This document shows positions 35,967 to 44,385 of a DNA stretch of 64,000 nucleotides, one piece after another. The stretch is from Nitrospiraceae bacterium (GTDB taxonomy: Bacteria; Nitrospirota; Nitrospiria; Nitrospirales; Nitrospiraceae): positions 1-64,000 of the forward strand of contig DASPUC010000019.1 of the NCBI GenBank assembly GCA_035623075.1, given 5' to 3'. The notes under the pieces were generated by a model. That model had not been told where the DNA came from. It was given only the letters and a program-made list of their open reading frames with translations, and ran no database searches. The translations under genes were made by a program, and so were the position numbers. Positions within the stretch are counted from its first letter, which is position 1; each line of letters begins with the position of its first letter.

Positions 35967-36050
35967 GCCGAAGTGGTGGAATGGCAGACACGCACGTTTG
36001 AGGGGCGTGTGGCGCAAGCCGTGCGGGTTCAAGTCCCGCCTTCGGCACCA
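35967..36050 (+). tRNA. tRNA-Leu(GAG)
   Basis: An 84-nt class II tRNA: acceptor GCCGAAG...CTTCGGC, discriminator A, encoded CCA, anticodon loop with GAG, variable arm TGTGGCGCAAGCCG and T loop TTCAAGT. It reads CUC/CUU. Element copy C lies directly upstream. Confidence 0.96.
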
Positions 36051-36299
36051 ATGTTGACTTAATTCTCCACTGTGTGCGTCACGGCAGGGTTGCCTTTCTC
36101 TCACTGCTTTCGGCAGGCGACTTCTTTGCACCCGAGATTTCAGGAGCATGCCTAGCCAGCGGAGTTCTCTAATCCGGGAAGAGATGGTCTGGGCTGCTCC
36201 ATCCTCAGTGAAACTGCACGGAAGGTTTGCTGAAGCAGAGGGTACGATGTTAGACTGAGAATGGTTCGTGCGTTTCATCCGCTGAATCCAAGGAAATTC

Positions 36300-36671
36300 A
36301 TGTCGTCTGTACTCGTCGTCGATGATGAAGAGCAAGCCCGTCAAGTGATCAGGGAAACGCTGGAACGAGCGGGCCATCACGTGCGGGAAGCGCGAGACGG
36401 GAAAGAAGCGCTCTTGCTCTTTCGGCAGAGCCATGCCGATCTCGTGATCATGGATATCCTTATGCCAGACCAAGACGGATTAGAAAGCATTGTCTCTTTG
36501 CGCCGAGAATATCCGAAAGTGAAGGTCATAGCCATCACGGGTGGCACAGACATGATCGGAATTCTCACCTTCCTCGACGTCGCCAAAATGCTGGGAGCCA
36601 CGCGCACGCTACAGAAACCGTTTGAGATGCGTGCGCTTCTCGACGCCGTCGCGGAGGAAGTTCCGGCGTAA
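36300..36671 (+). CDS. Stand-alone response-regulator receiver protein
   Basis: 123 residues, one CheY-like domain: VLVVDDEEQARQVIRETLER with the acidic pair, the phosphoacceptor Asp in ADLVIMDILMPDQDG, Thr in AITGGTD and the conserved Lys in RTLQKPFEM. There is no output domain, so it must act by protein contact. AGGA five bases upstream fixes the ATG at 36300; a longer start at 36261 is possible. No sensor kinase lies next to it; the nearest kinases are at 55492 and 57456. Confidence 0.88.
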   Translation: MSSVLVVDDEEQARQVIRETLERAGHHVREARDGKEALLLFRQSHADLVIMDILMPDQDGLESIVSLRREYPKVKVIAITGGTDMIGILTFLDVAKMLGATRTLQKPFEMRALLDAVAEEVPA

Positions 36672-36758
36672 TCCTGCCATCAGTTCATTCACCATTTCCT
36701 TTTGTTGACAACCATGCGGTGAAGACCCACACTGGCCTGCCTAGTGGAAACACGTTTC

Positions 36759-37217
36759 ATGGAAGACCAAATTGTGATGACGCCACGGTGGTGGGTGCGA
36801 CCGTTACACGTCACACTCGGTAGTCTCGTGGTGGTCGTCGGAGCATGGCTGGCTTGGGACGCGCCGTCCCTGAACTGGATGGTCGTGCTGACAATCGCTG
36901 CGGGAGGATTTTTATCGTGGCGGGGGTCCACGATCAGGCTGACGTGGGCTTGGACGACGCTATTCTTAGGCCTGGAAAGTCTGACCTGGCCTCTCGTGAC
37001 CATGTACCAAATCCGTCAATCGACAATGGACCCCAATGACGACCAGATGAGTATGATCCTCTCTGCCGTCTTGTTCGGACTCTTTTCAGCTGTCTTCTGG
37101 ATTTCATTTGCGTATGGATTGTTCAATCGGACCGGCAGCGAACACGGAGATGTGCCTGTTGCGGCTCTGGCCCCCCGGCCTGTCGCCCAAACTGAACGCC
37201 GAGGGAACAAGCGGTGA
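36759..37217 (+). CDS. Membrane protein of unknown function, 152 aa
   Basis: Three or four predicted membrane helices: about 18-35, 38-52, 60-78 and 98-120 (SMILSAVLFGLFSAVFWISF). A short cytoplasmic or periplasmic tail follows. No family recognised. ATG 36759 is used, with GGAAA about nine bases upstream; a GTG at 36744 is an alternative. Its stop lies four bases from the convergent stop of priA. Confidence 0.6.
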   Translation: MEDQIVMTPRWWVRPLHVTLGSLVVVVGAWLAWDAPSLNWMVVLTIAAGGFLSWRGSTIRLTWAWTTLFLGLESLTWPLVTMYQIRQSTMDPNDDQMSMILSAVLFGLFSAVFWISFAYGLFNRTGSEHGDVPVAALAPRPVAQTERRGNKR

Positions 37218-37220
37218 GAC

Positions 37221-39341
37221 TCACCGCATCTCGATCGGATCGACATCCACGTCAAACTTCACCGATCGCCGACGGAAAGCCCGTTCCATCTCCTCAACCG
37301 ACCACCGGATGGCTTGCAGTGCCGCTTCCCGATCAGTCGACTTGATCAAGATCTGCCACCGGTATCGCCCCCGGAGTCGAGGCACTGGCGAAGGAGCTGG
37401 GCCGAGTACCATCAAGCGACTGGGTTCGTCAGACACGCTGGCGTTGCTTGTGCCACCTTTTGTACGGATGCTCAAAGACACACCGTCCCTTAATCGAGCC
37501 GTCCACGTTATCGCAGCACCTTGTACGATTGATTCGCGAACGCCTGAGACATGGAGGGCAATAAGGTGAACTGCGGGAGGGTATCCCAGTGCCACTCGGT
37601 GAGAAAGTTCGGTCGAGATGAACAACGATTCATCATCCTCCACCACCGCTTGTATGGCATGATGAGTTGGATGATAGGTTTGAATGACAACGGTGCCTCC
37701 GTCTGAAGCTGGCCGTGCGAGATCAATAGCATCGAGAAGTGTGTGATACGTTCGCTCCGCGGCGCGAAAATCCGCGACGCTCAGTCCCGCGTCGGCCTGC
37801 ACAATGCCGACGACGCCAACTAGAGGAATGGCCCTTCGCCGAAAAAGGAGTTGTGTTCCCACAAGGACATCCCACTCACGCTTCTGGACCTTCTGCCACA
37901 TAACGGCCGCCTGAGACGGGCGCTTCATTGTATCTCCGTCGACGCGGAGAACCCTTGCTGAAGGAAAAAGCCGCCGCACTTTTTCCTCGACCCGCTCCGT
38001 CCCTTCACCGATTACCGACAGCCCCGATCCTCCACAGGCGGGACAGGTCACAGGAACGGCAATTGAGTCACGACAGTACGAACATGTGAGGCGGGCACTC
38101 TGGCGGGAGTAAGTTCGTGCGACGCCACAAGTCTGGCAGCGCGGCACCAGACCACAGTCCCGACAGGCGAGTGCGCTGCCATAGCCTCTTCGGTTCAGAA
38201 ACAGTATGGCTCCAGATTGTTCACGTAAGGCCACGCGCATGACTTGCATCAGTGGCTGACTCAAGCTTACTCCCTTTTCCTGCTGTCGGAGGTCTACCAC
38301 TTGGATCCCAGGCCTTGAATCGGGGGGTGGGGACTGATGAAACACGCGGCCTCGATGCTTGACCTGTTCGATGGTCTCAAGTAAAGGATGGGAAGAGCCT
38401 AGAACCAGCATTCCTTGTTCATCTTGGACCCTCAGCCAGGCCACATCACGGGCGTGATAGCGCGGCTCCTGTGGTTCTTTCAGCGCAGGATCTTCTTCTT
38501 CATCCACCCATACCAATCCCAAGTTCCGTACTGGAAGAAAGATGGCTGAACGTGTGCCGACGACGACCCCGACGCTATTCTGGCTCAACTGCTGCCAGAT
38601 ACGAGCCCGCTCATCGGAGGGCAAGCCGCTGTGATAACAGACAACCGTTTGTTCCGAAGCATGTCGCAGTGAATTCGCAAGCCATTCGGCTTGTTGAGCT
38701 TCTCCGACGATGACCATAGAAGTCCTCTGGCTCCCGCCGACAGCCAAAGGCACCGTCTGTCGTAACAACGCCAGCCGAACGGTCCATGGAGCATGGACGA
38801 GGGCTCTCGATGCTGGATGGTATTGCAGCGATTCAACGATCTCGTCCCGCCACGCTGCCGAGACAGCGACAGGAATCGACGTCGAAGAGCAGCCGGAGAG
38901 AGGAAGATGTGACTCAATTCGTGCATTGTTGGGTAATCTCGCCTTCCTTGGCCGCACCGCAGCCTCCGACAGAGCCAGCGGTGGGAGCACGAGTCTCAAG
39001 CACTGTCCCCACGGCGCGATATACTCCTTCGCAATGCGTCGTGAAAGATCGAGCAGTGCCCCTGGCACTTCAGATGAGTAATCTCCTCGGAACAGTCCGC
39101 GAATTTCCTTGAGTTTGGCGCGCTCTAGACCTTGCGGCAATGAGCACATCAACGCTGTGACAGCCCCTCCCAAAATCGATGATCCAAAAGGAACCAACAC
39201 CCGGTGTCCGACCCGCAGCGAGCCCCGAAGTTGTGCAGGAATCCGGTAGGTGAAAGGACCGATCAGATGTCGAGGGACGATGACGTCGGCATAACAAGCT
39301 TCAGCAGCTGGTTCGTGAACGGCCGGAGGAGGACTCCCCAT
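37221..39341 (-). CDS. priA: PriA-like primosomal protein lacking ATPase motifs
   Basis: 706 residues, PriA architecture: N-terminal 3'-DNA-binding domain (ADVIVPRHLIGPFTYRIPAQ), a helicase body, eight zinc-binding cysteines (CRDC, CQTC, CSYC, CPAC) and a C-terminal domain. PriA restarts stalled replication forks by recruiting DnaB. Here the Walker A site (normally GVTGSGKT) is gone; the aligned region reads AVSAAWRDEIVES. Walker B is DEEED instead of DEEH. Motif V's KGHDFP is FRRRAIP, and the arginine-finger motif VI (QVAGRAGR) reads DAIDLARPA. The gene frame is open throughout, so this looks like a maintained pseudohelicase rather than a decayed gene. Confidence 0.9.
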   Translation of the reverse strand: MGSPPPAVHEPAAEACYADVIVPRHLIGPFTYRIPAQLRGSLRVGHRVLVPFGSSILGGAVTALMCSLPQGLERAKLKEIRGLFRGDYSSEVPGALLDLSRRIAKEYIAPWGQCLRLVLPPLALSEAAVRPRKARLPNNARIESHLPLSGCSSTSIPVAVSAAWRDEIVESLQYHPASRALVHAPWTVRLALLRQTVPLAVGGSQRTSMVIVGEAQQAEWLANSLRHASEQTVVCYHSGLPSDERARIWQQLSQNSVGVVVGTRSAIFLPVRNLGLVWVDEEEDPALKEPQEPRYHARDVAWLRVQDEQGMLVLGSSHPLLETIEQVKHRGRVFHQSPPPDSRPGIQVVDLRQQEKGVSLSQPLMQVMRVALREQSGAILFLNRRGYGSALACRDCGLVPRCQTCGVARTYSRQSARLTCSYCRDSIAVPVTCPACGGSGLSVIGEGTERVEEKVRRLFPSARVLRVDGDTMKRPSQAAVMWQKVQKREWDVLVGTQLLFRRRAIPLVGVVGIVQADAGLSVADFRAAERTYHTLLDAIDLARPASDGGTVVIQTYHPTHHAIQAVVEDDESLFISTELSHRVALGYPPAVHLIALHVSGVRESIVQGAAITWTARLRDGVSLSIRTKGGTSNASVSDEPSRLMVLGPAPSPVPRLRGRYRWQILIKSTDREAALQAIRWSVEEMERAFRRRSVKFDVDVDPIEMR

Positions 39342-39419
39342 GCGGCATTTTAACAATAGGAGAAAAGGCGGAACAATGTCGGAATGACACAGTTACCGGG
39401 AGCTGCGTGTCCAGCACGA

Positions 39420-39448
39420 AAGGGGTGGCGGAGAAACCGCCACCCCTT
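39420..39448 (-). terminator. Rho-independent terminator of the OmpA-domain gene
   Basis: A 12-bp stem AAGGGGTGGCGG with its complement around a five-base loop, 20 bases past the stop at 39468. On the minus strand it is followed by a short TTTC run. Confidence 0.75.
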
Positions 39449-39467
39449 GTCCCGATGCCTCACTGCC

Positions 39468-41012
39468 TTACTGAGAGGGAGGAACTGAAGGATTGCTAGG
39501 AATTCCGGGGTTCTGATTTGCCCCTGGCTGGTCAGCGGGCGTTGGAGTGGAATCCGTGACGGGAGGCGAGGAAGGTTTCACCTCAGCCGGAGCCGATGAG
39601 ACAGCTGGAGTCGGCTTCTCATCCTGCACTGCCTGACTCGCGCCCTCTTGTGAGCCAAGACTTGAAAAACTGTACCCACTCTCCGCAGTCTCCTCCGGTT
39701 TCGTCGCTGGCTCCTCAGATGGCTGTTCAGCCGTATCCGGGGCATACAGCACCACGTCGATGCGCCGATTCTGTTCACGTCCAGCTTCTGTCGCGTTGCT
39801 GGCGATCGGTCGCGTTTCGCCGAAACCAACAGACGACAAGCGGGCCGAATCCAGACCACTTTTCTCGAGAATGTAGCGAACGACCCCACTGGCTCGCGCT
39901 TTAGACAGGTCCCAATTAGTTGGATAGCGCGATTTGAGAGAGGGACCGATCTCCATGTTGTCGGCATGACCTTCCACACGAATTAGCTTATCTCCTGCCT
40001 CGGTCTTCAGATACTCCACAACCTGATCCAGCACCCGATAGCCTTCTGGCTGGATCGTAGCTTCACCTGATTCAAATCGGAGCTGTCTTGCCAGATCGTT
40101 GAGGTTGATCCTGGTCTCCCCCGCGACGTTCTGGACATAAAATTTGCGTGATACAGGTTCTTGTTTCGATGGAGCAGCAGGCTCGCTCGCGATCGACCGC
40201 GTCTGTTGCGAGACCGGCACTGCTTCAGGGGCACGAACTTTCGCACGAACCAGGTCTCCTTTAATGAATCGGGAGGTCGACGTCGATACCAGCGCAGAGG
40301 CCGTTCGAGCTTCCGGCCATAGTATCTTGATTTCGCCCACAACCCGAGGCGGAAGGTTCCCCCCCACGCGGAAGACTTCCAGCCGATCACCAGTTTTCAC
40401 ACCGTCTTCCCAGCCCTTATCGATGTAGACGACGTTCCGCTGTGCCACCAGCGTCATTTCTCGATCGGCTTGAAAATCCACGATCATCCCTCGAACTTCA
40501 CGCTCTGCCGACTGGTCCGTCGCCATTTCCCCGGGGACCGGAAGCGAAAATTTTATAACCGGGTTCCCAGGTTCCAGTGCTCCATAGGATCGAATTGCCC
40601 GGACCGTCGTCAACTGATCGTCAGTCTGAACGACCTGAACGATGGCGAGACGTTGAATCAGGTAACCAAGATATTGACCAGTGGCAGGATGGAATACCTT
40701 TCGAGCTCGTTTATAGACTGTAAAGAGATCTCCGACGGTGACATCACCAGGATTTTTTAAGCGGAGGTAGACGGTATCCCGTTGGCCCACAATCATCCGA
40801 TCGCCCGTCGTTTGATTGTCCCCCGTGACAAGGTTGACGACACCATCCTGAGGTGTTGATGTCTGGATAGAACCAGATGCATAGGTAAGAGCCTTGTCGC
40901 CGTATCGAATACTCTGAAGGCTCTCGAGATCATCGGCCCACGCAGCGGGCGTGATTGGGACTAGCAGGGCTAAAACCAAAAGAAGCGGGGGAAGTTGCAA
41001 GGGCATGTTCAT
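39468..41012 (-). CDS. OmpA/MotB-domain envelope protein with proline-rich tail
   Basis: 514 residues from ATG 41012 (AAGGA eight bases upstream; an ATG at 41018 is too close to it). A signal peptide (about 1-25, PAAWADD) is followed by two repeated beta domains that resemble LysM-adjacent or flagellar-assembly-type barrels (GDLFTVYKRARKVFHPATGQ; GDRLEVFRVGG). An OmpA domain follows at about 280-420 with RVEGHADNMEIG and REQNRRIDVVLYAP. The last 90 residues are Pro/Ser/Glu-rich. It probably binds peptidoglycan. A good promoter lies upstream and a terminator downstream, so it is a single-gene unit. Confidence 0.8.
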   Translation of the reverse strand: MNMPLQLPPLLLVLALLVPITPAAWADDLESLQSIRYGDKALTYASGSIQTSTPQDGVVNLVTGDNQTTGDRMIVGQRDTVYLRLKNPGDVTVGDLFTVYKRARKVFHPATGQYLGYLIQRLAIVQVVQTDDQLTTVRAIRSYGALEPGNPVIKFSLPVPGEMATDQSAEREVRGMIVDFQADREMTLVAQRNVVYIDKGWEDGVKTGDRLEVFRVGGNLPPRVVGEIKILWPEARTASALVSTSTSRFIKGDLVRAKVRAPEAVPVSQQTRSIASEPAAPSKQEPVSRKFYVQNVAGETRINLNDLARQLRFESGEATIQPEGYRVLDQVVEYLKTEAGDKLIRVEGHADNMEIGPSLKSRYPTNWDLSKARASGVVRYILEKSGLDSARLSSVGFGETRPIASNATEAGREQNRRIDVVLYAPDTAEQPSEEPATKPEETAESGYSFSSLGSQEGASQAVQDEKPTPAVSSAPAEVKPSSPPVTDSTPTPADQPGANQNPGIPSNPSVPPSQ

Positions 41013-41613
41013 AGTCATCGTCCTTTTGTGAGACTAGTGTTGCTTGAAAAAACATAGCAAATTGTCCTGTATTGTCAAGAATATTGCGGTCTTGGCAGCG
41101 TTGACTTACTGCATAATCGGATGATAGGGTGGCGCTAGTCATAGTCACCGTCCGCTAACCCATAATGAAAGCTCATCAATCTCAGGATTCACACGTTCAA
41201 CCTCAACCTACGCGACGGATCGAGACACAAATCCACCGTCGAAAGAAGGCTCCTGCCTCCCCCCCTTTGCTTCCCGAGTGGACTCAACCAGACCCCAAAC
41301 CCCCAGCTCATCTCCGCATGCAATCAAACAGGATGGACCCGTCTCACGCTCTTTGCGCTTCGACAAAGGACCGTCACTAATCCTCTCTGTCCAAAAATTC
41401 CGGTGTATAGCGCTGCTTCAACGGCGGTTCACGGATGTGACGCCTCAACAGACTTTCTTCTGTCCTCTCCGCGGACGGAAAGAATGATATCAATCACTTC
41501 TAGGACTTTCGGGTCGTTGCTGCATAGGTCCTTTGTGCGCTTGCTATCCCTGCAAACGAGAGTCTAAGATTCCTGCTCTTCTTTGTACCTTCAAGGTGTT
41601 GAAAGGCACACCG
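41013..41613. other. Long gap before the nuo operon
   Basis: About 600 bases. It holds the minus-strand promoter at 41051-41078. A direct repeat, TCATAGTCA[T/C]CGTCC, occurs near 41010 and 41141. On the plus strand TTGACT (41101) with a weak ATAGGG box could start a long nuo leader, but this is doubtful. A 71-codon plus-strand frame from 41165 is Pro/His/Lys-rich with no ribosome site and is not called. Confidence 0.35.
41051..41078 (-). promoter_or_regulatory. Sigma-70 promoter of the OmpA-domain gene
   Basis: On the minus strand: perfect -35 TTGACA (41073-41078), 16-bp spacer, -10 TATGTT (41051-41056), about 38 bases before the start codon. Confidence 0.65.
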
Positions 41614-41997
41614 ATGAATGGTCTTGAGCTACTCCTCGAGTACCTGACCAGGTACTTTCCTATTTTGCTGTTTATTTTTATCGCCTTAGCCTTCGGTGTG
41701 ATTACTCTCCTCATCAGCTATCTGGTCCAGCCGAGGTACCCGGAGCCAGAAAAACTCTCCGCCTACGAATGCGGGTCTGAACCGTTTTCGGATGCTCGGA
41801 TGCCTTTCCCAGTCCGATACTACATCTTCGCCATGTTGTTCGTGATCTTCGACATCGAAGTCATTTTCCTCTATCCCTGGGCCGTCGTGTTCGACAAAAT
41901 CGGTTTGATTGGCCTTGTTGAAATGATGATCTTCATCGCGCTGTTCTTGGTGGCTTACGTTTATGCCTGGCGCAAGGGGGCGTTGGAATGGGATTAA
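41614..41997 (+). CDS. nuoA: NADH-quinone oxidoreductase subunit A
   Basis: 127 residues from ATG 41614 (AAGG eight bases upstream; the 27-residue extension upstream has no ribosome site). Three membrane helices; the loop [19 protein letters not shown] with the conserved cysteine, and [20 protein letters not shown] in TM2, are diagnostic. NuoA sits beside NuoH, J and K at the quinone site of complex I. First gene of a 12-gene nuo operon; overlaps nuoB by ten bases. Confidence 0.96.
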   Translation: MNGLELLLEYLTRYFPILLFIFIALAFGVITLLISYLVQPRYPEPEKLSAYECGSEPFSDARMPFPVRYYIFAMLFVIFDIEVIFLYPWAVVFDKIGLIGLVEMMIFIALFLVAYVYAWRKGALEWD

Positions 41998-42515
41998 TTC
42001 AACTCGGTCGGCCCGAAAAAGACGGCAATCCTGACGTGATCACCACGACCGTGGAAAAGGCTGTCAACTGGGCTCGCAAGGGCTCGCTCTGGCCGATGAC
42101 GTTCGGCCTCGCCTGCTGCGCGATCGAGATGATCGCTGCAGTGTCTTCACGGTATGACATGGATCGATATGGAGCCGGTGTCTTTCGGGCTTCGCCACGC
42201 CAATCGGACCTCATGATTGTAGCGGGTACCGTATGCCGTCGAATGGCACCAGTGATTCGGAAAATCTATGACCAGATGCCGGAACCGAAATATGTCATCG
42301 CGATGGGATCCTGCGCCACGTCAGGCAACATCTATGACAGTTACAGCGTCGTGCAAGGTGTGGATCGGTTTGTTCCGGTCGATATTTATGTCCCCGGCTG
42401 CCCCCCGACCCCTGAAGCTTTGTTCGACGGCATTCTCAAGTTACAAGAGCGCATCATGCAGAAGCGGGTATTCGTGAAACAGCCGGACCTCGTCAAAGCG
42501 AGTCTCAAAGTTTAA
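41988..42515 (+). CDS. nuoB: NADH-quinone oxidoreductase subunit B
   Basis: 175 residues. The four Cys ligands of cluster N2 are present: the CC pair at 43-44, Cys83 (TVCRRMAP), Cys109 (GSCATSGN) and Cys138 (PGCPPTPE). N2 hands electrons to quinone at the junction of the peripheral arm and membrane arm. It overlaps nuoA by ten bases and is followed by nuoC after ten bases. Confidence 0.97.
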   Translation: MGLIQLGRPEKDGNPDVITTTVEKAVNWARKGSLWPMTFGLACCAIEMIAAVSSRYDMDRYGAGVFRASPRQSDLMIVAGTVCRRMAPVIRKIYDQMPEPKYVIAMGSCATSGNIYDSYSVVQGVDRFVPVDIYVPGCPPTPEALFDGILKLQERIMQKRVFVKQPDLVKASLKV

Positions 42516-42525
42516 GCTGAACACG

Positions 42526-43029
42526 ATGACATTGCAGCATCTGGCCAATCGGATCCAAGAGAACTTTTCCAGCGGCTTCGTCAAAGCGGTTGAGTGGCGG
42601 GGAGACCTCGCCGTGACTGTTACTCGCGACAAGCTCCATGAGGTGGCGCAATTTCTTCATGACGACCCAGCCATGGACTTCGACTATATCGTCCATGTCA
42701 GCTCGGTCGATTGGCCGGACGACGAAGAGCGATTTGAAGTGGTGTACGAGTTTTACTCCATGAAGAAACGACACCGGATCCGACTGAAGGCTCGAGTACC
42801 GGAATCTGACTGTGTCGTGGATTCGCTCACCGATATATGGAAGGGAGCGGATTTCATGGAGCGCGAAGCCTACGACATGATGGGCATCCGCTTCCGGAAC
42901 CATCCGGACCTCCGGAGGATCCTGATGCCGGATGATTACACGGAAGGATATCCGCTGCGCAAAGACTTTCCGGTTCGCGGGAAGGGTTGGCGGGATACCT
43001 TCGAGTTTCTCGACGAGACTGTACGCTAA
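42526..43029 (+). CDS. nuoC: NADH-quinone oxidoreductase subunit C
   Basis: 167 residues with the 30-kDa subunit signature in the second half: KGADFMEREAYDMMGIRFRN followed by HPDLRRILMPDDY and the EGYPLRKDFPVRG run. It is a structural part of the peripheral arm, separate from nuoD here rather than fused. The start is the ATG at 42526, ten bases past nuoB. Confidence 0.96.
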   Translation: MTLQHLANRIQENFSSGFVKAVEWRGDLAVTVTRDKLHEVAQFLHDDPAMDFDYIVHVSSVDWPDDEERFEVVYEFYSMKKRHRIRLKARVPESDCVVDSLTDIWKGADFMEREAYDMMGIRFRNHPDLRRILMPDDYTEGYPLRKDFPVRGKGWRDTFEFLDETVR

Positions 43030-43045
43030 GCGAGACTGACCCGAG

Positions 43046-44290
43046 ATGGCATTCGAAGACCAAAGAACAACGGTCTATAAAGTAGACCCGACCCATCCAG
43101 AGAGCGACACGCTCCCGACCCTACGGACGGAAGAGCTGTTGCTGAACATGGGCCCGCAACACCCGAGTACCCATGGGGTCTTGAAGGTCATCCTCGAATT
43201 GGAAGGGGAGCGCCTCGTGAAGTCGACGCCGGTGATGGGCTTCCTCCACCGCGGCGTTGAGAAGCTGGCCGAAGAGGGGACCTACCATCAATTTATTCCC
43301 CATACCGACCGACTGGATTACGTTTGCGCGATGTACAACAACTTTGCCTACTGTCGAGCGGTCGAAAAACTCATGAACATCACGGTACCGGAGCGGGCAG
43401 AATATCTTCGAACCATCGTGGCGGAAGTCCAGCGGATCATCGGCCATCAGTTCTGGCTGGGTACCCAAGCACTCGACATCGGCGCCATGACCGTGTTTTT
43501 CTACTGCTTCCGGGACCGAGAAATTCTGCTGGATTGGTTCGACGAGCTCTGCGGTGCGCGCCTCACGACCAGTTGGTATCGCATCGGCGGCGTCGAGCGG
43601 GACTTTACGCCATCGCTCTTGGAGAAGCTGAAGAAGTTCCTTGACTACTTCCCGCCGAAAATCGACGAGTACGTCATCTTTCTCGAGAAGAACCGAATCT
43701 GGCTCGCCCGGACCAAAGGTGTGGCGGTGATTTCCGCCGAAGATGCGGTAAATTTCGGCTTGAGCGGTCCCACTCTGCGAGGCTCCGGCGTGGACTATGA
43801 CCTGCGCAAGTTTGAAGCCTATGCCGCCTATCCCAAGTGCGAGTTCAGTGTCCCTGTCGGAAAAAACGGCGACACGTATGATCGGTACTGGATCCGCGTC
43901 ATGGAGCTCTATGAAAGCGTGAAGATTATCCGGCAATGTCTGGAGCAGATGCGGGACGGCCCGATCATGGCCGATGTTCCGAGCGTCACATTGCCGCCCA
44001 AAGAGCGGGTCTTTACGAATCTGGAGTCCATGATCCAGCAATTCAAGCTCTTCTCGCAGGGTTTTAACGCTCCTCCGGGAGAAATTTACTGCGGGACTGA
44101 AGCTCACAAGGGCGAACTGGGCTTCTACATCGTGAGCGCAGGTGGAGGGAAACCCTACCGCTTGAAGATCCGAGCCCCGTCGTTCATTCATATGGGCGCG
44201 TTTGATCATATGTCGAGGGGCTACATGATCGCCGATGCGGTCACGATTTTCGGCACGTACGACATCGTGATGGGGGAGTGTGACCGATAA
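43046..44290 (+). CDS. nuoD: NADH-quinone oxidoreductase subunit D
   Basis: 414 residues, the 49-kDa subunit, evolved from hydrogenase large subunits. NMGPQHPSTHGVL near the start carries the His that lines the quinone pocket, GFLHRGVEKLAE and the C-terminal IVMGECDR end are conserved. It forms the quinone chamber with NuoB. After its stop, 95 bases of palindromic repeat precede nuoG, the place where nuoE and nuoF stand in full operons. Confidence 0.97.
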   Translation: MAFEDQRTTVYKVDPTHPESDTLPTLRTEELLLNMGPQHPSTHGVLKVILELEGERLVKSTPVMGFLHRGVEKLAEEGTYHQFIPHTDRLDYVCAMYNNFAYCRAVEKLMNITVPERAEYLRTIVAEVQRIIGHQFWLGTQALDIGAMTVFFYCFRDREILLDWFDELCGARLTTSWYRIGGVERDFTPSLLEKLKKFLDYFPPKIDEYVIFLEKNRIWLARTKGVAVISAEDAVNFGLSGPTLRGSGVDYDLRKFEAYAAYPKCEFSVPVGKNGDTYDRYWIRVMELYESVKIIRQCLEQMRDGPIMADVPSVTLPPKERVFTNLESMIQQFKLFSQGFNAPPGEIYCGTEAHKGELGFYIVSAGGGKPYRLKIRAPSFIHMGAFDHMSRGYMIADAVTIFGTYDIVMGECDR

Positions 44291-44376
44291 GAAGTGCCGA
44301 GTGCTGGGTGCTGAGTACTCAGTTCTGAAGGGTCAGAACGCTTAACTCGCCACTCAGCGCTCAGAACTCAGAACTG
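44291..44376. repeat. Palindromic repeat between nuoD and nuoG
   Basis: Runs of GAGTGCTGGGTGCTGAGTAC on the left and CACTCAGCGCTCAGAACTCA on the right make an imperfect hairpin that fills the nuoD-nuoG gap. Similar words occur at 9991-10073. It ends ten bases before the nuoG start codon, so it replaces the normal upstream context. Confidence 0.6.
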
Positions 44377-44385
44377 GGGTCTGAC

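Noticed and set aside
35700-36473. A long N-terminal extension of the HAD phosphatase
   Set aside because: It would read through the opposite strand of tRNA-Leu(GAG) and repeat copy C, and the protein text is unlike any domain. It is an open-frame artefact.
37221-39341. priA as a decayed pseudogene
   Set aside because: The frame is open over 706 codons, all eight zinc-binding cysteines are intact and the flanking conserved text is kept, so selection still seems to act.
41165-41380. A 71-codon frame before nuoA
   Set aside because: No ribosome site, biased composition (Pro, His, Lys), and unlike known proteins.
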